A DNA stretch of 64,000 bases from Chitinophagales bacterium (GTDB lineage Bacteria; Bacteroidota; Bacteroidia; Chitinophagales; JADIYW01): the NCBI GenBank assembly GCA_020636545.1, contig JACJXS010000012.1, forward strand, positions 124,001-188,000, in the 5' to 3' direction. Within the stretch, counting starts at the first letter, position 1; each line of letters starts with the position of its first letter. The translations under genes and the position numbers were made by a program. Shown one piece after another: positions 57,361 through 64,000 of the stretch. The notes beneath the pieces are model-generated. The model made no database searches. It saw only the letters and a program-made list of their open reading frames with translations, and had not been told where the DNA came from.

Positions 57361-58290
57361 ATGAAAGTTTTTAGAGGTTTAGACCAATTGCCAAAATTCA
57401 AAAATGCTGTTCTGACTATCGGGACTTATGATGGCGTACATTATGGTCATCAATATATTATCAATAGAATAAATAAAATTGCTCAAGAAATTGGAGGAGA
57501 AAGTGTTTTGCTCACATTCTATCCACATCCTCGATTAATTTTGCATCCTAATGACAATACTTTAAAATTAATTACAACGATTGATGAAAAAATAGAAATT
57601 TTGGAAAGTCTTGGATTGGATAATTTGGTTTTGATTCCATTCTCACCTGAATTTGCTCAACAAAGTGCAGAAGAATATATTGAAAAGGTATTAATCAGAA
57701 ATTTCAATCCAAAATACATTTGTGTTGGTTACGACCATAAATTTGGCAAAAATAGAATTGGAGATTATCAATTATTGGAACAATTGAAAGAAAAATACGG
57801 TTATCAATTAGAAGAAATTCCAGCACAAACAATTGATGAAATTTCTGTAAGTTCTACCAAAGTTAGAAAAGCTTTATTGGAAGGCGACATTGCTACTGCA
57901 AATCAGTTTTTGGCTTATCCATTTAGGATAAAAAGTAAAGTAATACACGGCGATAAAATTGGCAAAATTTTAGGTTTTCCAACAGCTAATATAGAAGTTG
58001 CAGACGAACATAAACTAATACCAGCATCTGGTGTGTATGCAGTTTGGGTAAAAGTAGATGAACATCAATTTAAAGGTGCTTTGAGTATTGGTTATCGAGA
58101 AACCGTCTTTGATAACAGTGAATTGACTATTGAAGTTTTTATTTTAGATTTTAATAAAAATATCTACGACAAATCTATTGAATTGATATTTGTTGATTAT
58201 ATCCGACCTCAAATAAAATATGAGAATTGGGATTTATTGAAAGAACAAATAGCCAAAGATGTTGAACAAATAAATGCCTTAATGGATTAG
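57361..58290 (+). CDS. ribF: Bifunctional riboflavin kinase/FAD synthetase
   Basis: 309 residues from ATG 57361. The FAD synthetase half has IGTYDGVHYGHQYI (HxGH motif) and SSTKVRKALLEGDI; the kinase half has VIHGDKIGKILGFPTANI and AVWVKV. It makes FMN and FAD from riboflavin. A -7 box TATTTTTG (57348-57355) ends 5 nt before the ATG. Confidence 0.97.
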   Translation: MKVFRGLDQLPKFKNAVLTIGTYDGVHYGHQYIINRINKIAQEIGGESVLLTFYPHPRLILHPNDNTLKLITTIDEKIEILESLGLDNLVLIPFSPEFAQQSAEEYIEKVLIRNFNPKYICVGYDHKFGKNRIGDYQLLEQLKEKYGYQLEEIPAQTIDEISVSSTKVRKALLEGDIATANQFLAYPFRIKSKVIHGDKIGKILGFPTANIEVADEHKLIPASGVYAVWVKVDEHQFKGALSIGYRETVFDNSELTIEVFILDFNKNIYDKSIELIFVDYIRPQIKYENWDLLKEQIAKDVEQINALMD

Positions 58291-58305
58291 TTTTCTACCA
58301 ATAAA

Positions 58306-58947
58306 CTATATCACGCTTTCAATAACATCAATTACGGATTCATACATATTACCATATAAAGATGGAATAATTTCAGTTTTTGTCCATACTGCTTGTTCTA
58401 TATCTTCTTCAGTTTGCGGAATTAAATTTTGGGGTTCATTAATTTTCATCACAAACCAATAGGATAGTTTAATATATTGCTTACCATTCATTTCATAATA
58501 ATGATAAGTAATATGAGCTTGATTGTATTTTAATTCAATAGGTTTTACGATTTCTACATTATTAATTCCTGTTTCCTCCTCAACTTCTCGAAGTGCAGCT
58601 TGAAAGATAGTTTCTCCGTCATCAATTTTCCCTTTTGGCAAATCCCAAAATCCTCTTCTATGGATTAATAAAATTTCATTTTCTGGATTAAAAACAACGC
58701 CACCAGCAGCCTCAATAACTTCAAAGCAAGCAAAGAAGTCATTTTTTAATTTTTCAATATTTTTACAAAAGATAATAACACTACTTTCACTTTTATCATT
58801 CAAAATAAATCCACTTACAATTTGTTGAATATCATTGTTTTCATCATAATTGAGTAAGATAATATTGGATTGTGTTAAAATTTCCTGGATATTTGCAGGA
58901 TTATTGGTTAGAAACACTTTCTTATTTCTAATAAAAATTTTATACAT
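58306..58947 (-). CDS. Nudix hydrolase
   Basis: 213 residues from ATG 58947 (an in-frame ATG at 58959 would overlap the pyrE start). The C-terminal half has a complete Nudix box GKIDDGETIFQAALREVEEETGI-type sequence: G-x5-E-x7-REVEEETG. The N-terminal 65 residues are an extra domain (KVFLTNNPANIQEIL) before EAAGGVVFNPENEILLIHRR. The substrate is likely a nucleoside diphosphate derivative, but this is unknown. Confidence 0.92.
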   Translation of the reverse strand: MYKIFIRNKKVFLTNNPANIQEILTQSNIILLNYDENNDIQQIVSGFILNDKSESSVIIFCKNIEKLKNDFFACFEVIEAAGGVVFNPENEILLIHRRGFWDLPKGKIDDGETIFQAALREVEEETGINNVEIVKPIELKYNQAHITYHYYEMNGKQYIKLSYWFVMKINEPQNLIPQTEEDIEQAVWTKTEIIPSLYGNMYESVIDVIESVI

Positions 58948-58957
58948 TTGAACCGTC

Positions 58958-59596
58958 ATGGAAAATTTAGAATTTAAACAAAAGTTAGCTGAATATTTGT
59001 TACAAATTAAAGCAATTCATTTTAATCTTCAAAATCCATACACTTGGGCTAGTGGTTGGAAGTCGCCAATGTATTGTGATAATCGATTAATATTATCTTA
59101 TCCTGATGTTAGAAATTTTGTTAGAGATGGTTTGATACAAATGATAGAAGCCTATTTTCCTGAAGCTGATTGTATTGCAGGTGTTGCTACTGCTGGTATT
59201 CCACACGCTACAATGATAGCTGACCACCTTAATTTACCTTTGATTTATGTACGTTCTAAACCAAAAGAACATGGACGTGAAAACTTAATTGAAGGAGAAT
59301 TAAAACATGGTATGCGTGTTGTTGTTATTGAAGATACGATATCTACTGGAGGCAGTAGCTTACAGGCGGTAGAAGCATTAAGAAAACAAGGTGCTGAAGT
59401 GATTGGTATGTGTGCAATCTATAAATATGGTTTTGATGTTGCTAGAAAAAGATTTGAAGAAAGTGGTGTTACTTTAAAAACTTTAACCAATTACGATTAT
59501 GTATTAAGAGCTGGCATAGAAAGTAAATATATTGATGATGTCGCTTTAGTTGAATTAAAAAAATGGGTATCGCAACCAGATGCTTGGAATAAATAA
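58958..59596 (+). CDS. pyrE: Orotate phosphoribosyltransferase
   Basis: 212 residues. It makes OMP from orotate and PRPP in pyrimidine synthesis. The PRPP-binding motif VVVIEDTISTGGSSLQAV, plus TWASGWKSPMYCDNR near the start, identify PyrE. A -7 box TACATTTG (58943-58950) ends 7 nt before the ATG. The next gene starts 5 bp after the stop. Confidence 0.97.
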   Translation: MENLEFKQKLAEYLLQIKAIHFNLQNPYTWASGWKSPMYCDNRLILSYPDVRNFVRDGLIQMIEAYFPEADCIAGVATAGIPHATMIADHLNLPLIYVRSKPKEHGRENLIEGELKHGMRVVVIEDTISTGGSSLQAVEALRKQGAEVIGMCAIYKYGFDVARKRFEESGVTLKTLTNYDYVLRAGIESKYIDDVALVELKKWVSQPDAWNK

Positions 59597-59601
59597 ATTT
59601 T

Positions 59602-60222
59602 ATGCTATTATTTTCTATTAGCTTTACAAGCTGGCAAACTTATGCAGTTCCAATAATTGGAGCATTTATTGGATGGATTACAAATTATATAGCAATAAAA
59701 ATGTTATTTCATCCACGAAAACCAATCAAAATATTATTTGTTACTTTTCATGGTATTTTTCCAAAAAACAAAGCAAGGATTGCTAATAAATTAGGTACTG
59801 TAGTTCAAAGAGATTTAATCAATTTTTCTGATATAAAAGACCGATTTAAAGATCCTGATGCTTTAAGTAATTTCAAAGAAGAAATAGCAATCCGAATTGA
59901 TGATGCGATTCGTGATAGATTAGCTAAAACGCCAGTTTTAAATACTATTGTACCAGAACCTTTTATTCAAGGTATCCACAAAACGATAGTCAAAGAAATA
60001 GAAACCAATTTGCCGCACGTGATTGATTCTTCGATTACAAAAATTGAGCAAAAATTAGATATTCAAGAATTAGTTAGGAATAAAGTCGCTAATTTTTCTG
60101 ATGAGAAATTAGAGAATTTACTTTTGGATATTACAGCCAGAGAATTCAAATTTATTGAATTAATCGGTGCTGTTTTAGGCTTCCTAATCGGAATTATACA
60201 ATTGCTTATTCAAGCAATTTAA
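59602..60222 (+). CDS. DUF445 family membrane protein
   Basis: 206 residues. An N-terminal helix with VPIIGAFIGWITNYIAIKMLFHP, a coiled-coil middle, and a C-terminal helix (FIELIGAVLGFLIGIIQLLI) match DUF445 (YheB-like) proteins. Membrane protein of unknown function. It follows pyrE closely, so they are co-transcribed. Confidence 0.92.
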   Translation: MLLFSISFTSWQTYAVPIIGAFIGWITNYIAIKMLFHPRKPIKILFVTFHGIFPKNKARIANKLGTVVQRDLINFSDIKDRFKDPDALSNFKEEIAIRIDDAIRDRLAKTPVLNTIVPEPFIQGIHKTIVKEIETNLPHVIDSSITKIEQKLDIQELVRNKVANFSDEKLENLLLDITAREFKFIELIGAVLGFLIGIIQLLIQAI

Positions 60223-60247
60223 AGCAGAAATTTTATTCTCTGATTTT

Positions 60248-61288
60248 TTATGGTGCTGGATTGGGCAATTCCAAATGTATTGCTTCAATCTCTTTCAAAA
60301 CATCTTCCGATAAATGAATATTAATCGAATCAATATTTTCTTTGAGTTGCTGTAAATTTGTTGCTCCAATAATATTTGCAGTTAGAAAATCTCTAGAATT
60401 TACAAAAGCTAATGCCATTTGTGCCAAAGGCATTCCAATACTTCGTGCCAATGCACCATATTTTTCAACAGCTTTTAATGTATTGGGATGATTATATCTA
60501 AAAAAATAATTTGGAAATAAGGAATACCTAACGCCATCTGGTTTTCTGCCATTTAAGTATTTGTCTGAAAGTAAACCACCACCCAAAGGAGAATATGCCA
60601 ACAAACCCACTTGCTCACGAATTGCAATTTCTGATAAACCAATTTCAAAAGTACGATTAATCAAGCTATATGGATTTTGAATCGTAATCACTTTAGGCAA
60701 ATCATACATTTCTGAATATTTCAGATATTGCATTACACCCCAAGGTGTTTCATTAGACAATCCAATATATCTAATTTTTCCTTCTTGAATAAAGGTTTGC
60801 AGCGTTTCTAATGTGGCTTTAAAATCAGTTACTGCATTATCTGATTTATGTTTATAACCCAAAGGTCCAAAAAAATTTGTTGGACGTTCTGGCCAATGCA
60901 ATTGATAAACATCGATATAATCTGTTTGCAATCGTTTTAAACTATTTTCTAACGCTTCTGTCAGATGTGTTTTGTTAAACTTAGGTCCATTTCTAATATG
61001 TTGCACTTGCTTTCCAGGTCCAGCTGCTTTAGATGTAATCACCAAATCATCACGTTTTCTTCGTTTATGTAACCAATTTCCAATATAGGTTTCTGTAAGT
61101 CCTTGTGTGTGTGGCTTTGCAGGTATCGCATACATTTCTGCAGTGTCAATAAAATTAATTGCTTGACTAATTGCAAAATCCAATTGCTCGTGAGCTTGAG
61201 CTTCCGTATTTTGTTCGCCCCAAGTCATTGTTCCTAAGCATATCTTACTGATTTTCAAATCTGTATTTGGTATAATATGATATTCCAT
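60248..61288 (-). CDS. Aldo/keto reductase, Tas-like
   Basis: 346 residues from ATG 61288. AKR barrel motifs: ICLGTMTWGEQNTEAQAHEQL, FIDTAEMY (catalytic Asp/Tyr), LVITSKAAGPG (Lys), YIDVYQLHWPERPTNFFGPLG. The long loop after LHWPERPT and the GNWLHKRR segment are those of E. coli Tas/YeaE-like NADPH reductases. Substrate unknown. Confidence 0.95.
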   Translation of the reverse strand: MEYHIIPNTDLKISKICLGTMTWGEQNTEAQAHEQLDFAISQAINFIDTAEMYAIPAKPHTQGLTETYIGNWLHKRRKRDDLVITSKAAGPGKQVQHIRNGPKFNKTHLTEALENSLKRLQTDYIDVYQLHWPERPTNFFGPLGYKHKSDNAVTDFKATLETLQTFIQEGKIRYIGLSNETPWGVMQYLKYSEMYDLPKVITIQNPYSLINRTFEIGLSEIAIREQVGLLAYSPLGGGLLSDKYLNGRKPDGVRYSLFPNYFFRYNHPNTLKAVEKYGALARSIGMPLAQMALAFVNSRDFLTANIIGATNLQQLKENIDSINIHLSEDVLKEIEAIHLELPNPAP

Positions 61289-61388
61289 TTTGTTCAATTT
61301 ATCTTCAATTACAAATTAACAGTAAATATTCCTCATTTTATTAGTTTTATAGCACAAAACTTGTATTTTTGTATAAATTCTTAAAGAG

Positions 61389-61775
61389 ATGAAATTTAAT
61401 GTAGATAAACAAGAAAATGTCATTGTATATGAAATTTTAGAAGACAAATTAACTTCAGCAAATGCACCTATTTTAAAGTCTGAATTAGTGTTAGCAAATA
61501 CCGAAGGATACAATAATATTATCATCGATTTAAACAATGTTCGCTTCGTCGATTCTTCAGGTTTGAGTGCGATTTTAGTAGGTAATCGATTATGCAATGA
61601 AGTAGATGGAATTTTTGCTTTATCTGGCTTAAACGACACGATTAAAAACTTGATTAAGATTTCTCAATTAGATGATATCTTAAATATTTTTTCTACAAAA
61701 TCTGATGCGATTGAAGCTATCCAAGAAGCAGAAAGTAGTGAGGAAGAATTGAAAGAAGAAGATTCAGAAGACTAA
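61389..61775 (+). CDS. STAS domain protein (anti-sigma factor antagonist-like)
   Basis: 128 residues. A STAS domain (1-105) has IIIDLNNVRFVDSSGLSAILVG, with the phosphorylatable Ser of SpoIIAA-like proteins, then an acidic tail (AESSEEELKEEDSED). No anti-sigma kinase is nearby. A -7 box TATTTTTG (61364-61371) lies 17 nt upstream. It is 12 bp from rnz. Confidence 0.93.
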   Translation: MKFNVDKQENVIVYEILEDKLTSANAPILKSELVLANTEGYNNIIIDLNNVRFVDSSGLSAILVGNRLCNEVDGIFALSGLNDTIKNLIKISQLDDILNIFSTKSDAIEAIQEAESSEEELKEEDSED

Positions 61776-61787
61776 TATTTTGCATTT

Positions 61788-62699
61788 TTGGATTTTGAAT
61801 TAACTATATTAGGTTGCAATTCTGCCATTATGCAACATGGTAGATATCCGACTGCTCAATTACTGCAAATTCATGACCAATGTTTTTTAATTGACTGTGG
61901 TGAAGGTACACAAGATAGATTAAAACATTATACTAATAGATGGTTTAAAATTAATTTTATTTTTATTTCTCACTTACATGGTGATCATTATTTTGGATTA
62001 ATAGGCTTATTAACAACTTATAATTTACTAAAAAGAACTGATCGCTTAACGATTTATGGACCGCCAGAATTAGAAAAAATTATACAAATTCAATTAGATG
62101 TTAGTGCAACAAAATTGAATTATCCATTATATTTTATTTCGACTGAAGACAAGCAACTGAATAAATTATTAGACACGAATAGTGTTGAGGTTTATAGTTT
62201 TCCATTAGACCATAAAATTCCTACAACAGGATTTCTATTTAAAGAGAAAAAATACAAACGTCGTTTAAATATTGACAAAATCATCAAATTAGATATTAAT
62301 AATAAGAAGTATAAATTACTTCAAGATGGATTAGATATTGAAGATGAATATGGAAATCCTTATAAAAATGAAGATTTAACTTTTGAGCCGAAACCTGCTC
62401 GAAAATATGCCTTTTGTTCTGATACAAAATACAATGAATCCATAATTCCTTATATCGAAAATGTTGATGTTTTATACCACGAAGCAACTTTTATGGAAGA
62501 TGCCAAAAAACGTGCGGAAGAAACCAAACATAGCACAGCCATAGATGCTGCAACCATTGCACAAAAGGCAAATGCTAAAAAACTGTATATAGGTCATTAT
62601 TCTTCAAGATACAAAGACTTAGAACCTTTATTACAAGAAGCCAAAAGCATTTTTGAAGCAACTTATTTAAGTTACGAAGGATTAACCATTTCAATTTAG
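61788..62699 (+). CDS. rnz: Ribonuclease Z
   Basis: 303 residues. RNase Z trims 3' ends of tRNA precursors. It has the metallo-beta-lactamase site FISHLHGDHYFG (HxHxDH, 62-67) and the conserved Asp/His at DTKYNE, HEATF and IGHYSSRY. Start is TTG 61788; upstream stop TAA (61773) leaves no ATG, so the non-ATG start is forced. It lies between the STAS protein and a deoxynucleoside kinase, all in one direction. Confidence 0.95.
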   Translation: MDFELTILGCNSAIMQHGRYPTAQLLQIHDQCFLIDCGEGTQDRLKHYTNRWFKINFIFISHLHGDHYFGLIGLLTTYNLLKRTDRLTIYGPPELEKIIQIQLDVSATKLNYPLYFISTEDKQLNKLLDTNSVEVYSFPLDHKIPTTGFLFKEKKYKRRLNIDKIIKLDINNKKYKLLQDGLDIEDEYGNPYKNEDLTFEPKPARKYAFCSDTKYNESIIPYIENVDVLYHEATFMEDAKKRAEETKHSTAIDAATIAQKANAKKLYIGHYSSRYKDLEPLLQEAKSIFEATYLSYEGLTISI

Positions 62700-62715
62700 T
62701 TAGAAATTTCCCAAA

Positions 62716-63375
62716 ATGTATAAATTTATCACAATAGAAGGAAATATAGGTGCTGGGAAAACTACTTTAGCAAGTTTGCTTTCTGAGGAATATGGAGGGC
62801 AATTAATTTTGGAAACTTTTACAGACAATCCTTATTTGAGTAAATTCTACCAACAGCCTGAAAAATATGGCTTACAATTAGAAATGTCATTTTTGATTGA
62901 ACGCTACCAACAATTGACTAAAATTTTTGCTGAGCCAAATATCTTTTCGCATTTTATCATTACTGATTATATGCTTAAAAAATGTTTGCTTTTTGCTAAA
63001 ATTAATTTGTCTAAACAAGAGTTTAAACTCTATCATTCTTTTTTTAATTTAATCTATAAAAAACTACCCAAACCTGATATTATTTTCTATCTACATTCCG
63101 ATACAGAAACCCTTTTGCGAAATATCAAAAGAAGAGGTCGTGATTACGAGCAATCTATTTCTAAAGTATATTTGAACAAAATTGAACGTATGTATTTTGA
63201 ATATTTTAGACAAAATCCTGAAAATAAATTTGTCATTGTGGACATCAATGGTGTAGATTGGATAAGTAATGTTTTTGCTTATGAAAAGCTAAAAGAAGTT
63301 TTTTCAAAAGAATATAAAGTAGGTATGAACTTCATCAAACTACACAATGATAATTTACTAGAATTGCCATTGTAA
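62716..63375 (+). CDS. Deoxynucleoside kinase
   Basis: 219 residues. P-loop EGNIGAGKTT (8-17), ERYQQL, and the LID RNIKRRGRDYEQSI with Arg pairs match the dGK/dAK-type deoxynucleoside kinase family, which phosphorylates deoxyribonucleosides for salvage. It follows rnz by 16 bp. Confidence 0.93.
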   Translation: MYKFITIEGNIGAGKTTLASLLSEEYGGQLILETFTDNPYLSKFYQQPEKYGLQLEMSFLIERYQQLTKIFAEPNIFSHFIITDYMLKKCLLFAKINLSKQEFKLYHSFFNLIYKKLPKPDIIFYLHSDTETLLRNIKRRGRDYEQSISKVYLNKIERMYFEYFRQNPENKFVIVDINGVDWISNVFAYEKLKEVFSKEYKVGMNFIKLHNDNLLELPL

Positions 63376-63388
63376 TGATGTTCTTCTG

Positions 63389-64000
63389 TTATTTCTCGGA
63401 TTGATTCTTCATCACAATATCAGCAACAGCATTTACCCAAGTTTGATTGCTATTCAGACTAGGAACTAATTGAACAGAATGTCCTCCGTGTTCTTCAAAT
63501 AATTCTTGATATTCTACAGAAATTTCAAATAATGTTTCTAAACAGTCGGCAACAAATGCTGGCGAAAAAACTAATAACTTTCGTTTTCCTTGTTTGGCTA
63601 ATGCTGGAATAACATCAACAGAATACGGTTCTATCCAAATTTCTTTGCCTAATCTTGATTGAAATGTATTGGTATATTTATCCGAAGAAAGACCTAATTG
63701 TTCAGCAACTAATTTTGTAGTTTGAAAACATTGGGTTCTATAACAATTCTGATTAATTTCAGTTATAGTATTACAACAAGTTTTATCTGCTTTGCAATGC
63801 GTTCCAGTGATATCTCCATTTAGTAAATGTCTTAACGGCAAACCATGGTAACTAAAAATAATATGGTCATAATCATTCAAATTAAATTGTCTTGCATTTT
63901 CAACAATGGCATCAATAAACAATTTATTGTCATAAAAATGATTAATATACGTTAGCTTTGGTAATGTGAGCCACTTGTTTGTTATTTCTTGTACTTTTTG
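63389..64000 (-). CDS. hemH: Ferrochelatase, C-terminal part (cut by window edge)
   Basis: 203 residues plus stop are in the window; the N-terminus lies past 64000. The frame stays open from 63922 to the window end (IDAIV preceded by LPKLTYINHFYDN). Ferrochelatase motifs: FSYHGLPLRHLLNGD (His), FQSRLGKEIWIEPY, VFSPAFVADCLETLFEI and SLNSNQTWV. It inserts iron into protoporphyrin IX, the last step of protohaem synthesis. The Cys-rich stretch CKADKTCCNT sits where some HemH carry extra Cys. Confidence 0.95.
   Translation of the reverse strand, partial: QKVQEITNKWLTLPKLTYINHFYDNKLFIDAIVENARQFNLNDYDHIIFSYHGLPLRHLLNGDITGTHCKADKTCCNTITEINQNCYRTQCFQTTKLVAEQLGLSSDKYTNTFQSRLGKEIWIEPYSVDVIPALAKQGKRKLLVFSPAFVADCLETLFEISVEYQELFEEHGGHSVQLVPSLNSNQTWVNAVADIVMKNQSEK

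Noticed and set aside
1..64000. CRISPR arrays, tRNA or rRNA genes, insertion sequences and prophage genes
   Set aside because: None was seen on reading the intergenic regions; no transposase or integrase frame is present.

Overview
The window is AT-rich (about 30% G+C by eye) chromosomal DNA from a member of the Bacteroidota. Support for this: gldC, a type IX secretion (T9SS) plug-domain protein, two proteins with T9SS C-terminal sorting domains, many SpII lipoproteins, promoters of the TTTG-N19-22-TAnnTTTG type, and little sign of Shine-Dalgarno sequences. The order cannot be fixed from sequence alone. Most genes are ordinary housekeeping or envelope genes. No tRNA, rRNA, IS element, prophage or CRISPR array was seen.

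Layout. 1-816: 5' part of purB. 895-4448: a translationally coupled pair of 7TM sensor-kinase-like genes with complementary defects. One keeps the phospho-acceptor His but has a ruined ATPase domain; the other keeps the ATPase domain but lacks the His. They are divergent from aceK (4466-6214). 6273-10832: a run of unknown lipoproteins and secreted or helical proteins on the minus strand, with a bifurcated hairpin at its end. 10905-13891: DUF4184 membrane protein, GT32-like glycosyltransferase, and a T9SS-exported esterase-like protein. 14210-17750: aldehyde dehydrogenase, GMC oxidoreductase and a small partner. 17900-18830: an accessory pocket holding a candidate structured non-coding RNA with its own promoter and terminator, and a frameshifted membrane-protein gene. 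18826-21338: thrS-infC without rpmI-rplT.

21538-24940: a copper-acquisition operon made of a small Cys/His-motif membrane protein, a Met/His-rich lipoprotein, and a TonB-dependent receptor with the CxxxM and HxM motifs of OprC. 24951-30355: envelope and gliding/T9SS genes (GSCFA protein, T9SS plug protein, gldC), a FAD oxidoreductase and a YgjP-like metallopeptidase. 30489-37355: Cys-rich lipoprotein, metzincin-type protease, a seven-repeat propeller-like lipoprotein, UbiA-like protein, M43 protease and Kbp. 37418-45066: Rieske protein, ilvE, DUF4153 protein, PI-PLC-like lipoprotein, RRM protein, a TMTC-like glycosyltransferase and a PLP deaminase/aldolase-like enzyme.

45162-64000: a 1166-residue outer-membrane-like protein, NlpC/P60 protein, arsC, gcvP, a thioredoxin-fold protein, a SirB1-like protein, a START-like protein, folC and ribF (divergent), a Nudix hydrolase and pyrE (divergent, start codons nearly touching), DUF445, aldo/keto reductase, STAS-rnz-deoxynucleoside kinase, and the C-terminal part of hemH running off the window.

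The most notable items are the complementary half-kinase pair, the candidate ncRNA at about 17947-18165, the copper operon with an internal hairpin terminator, and several genes whose -7 promoter box ends only 4-10 nt before the start codon, which suggests leaderless mRNAs.
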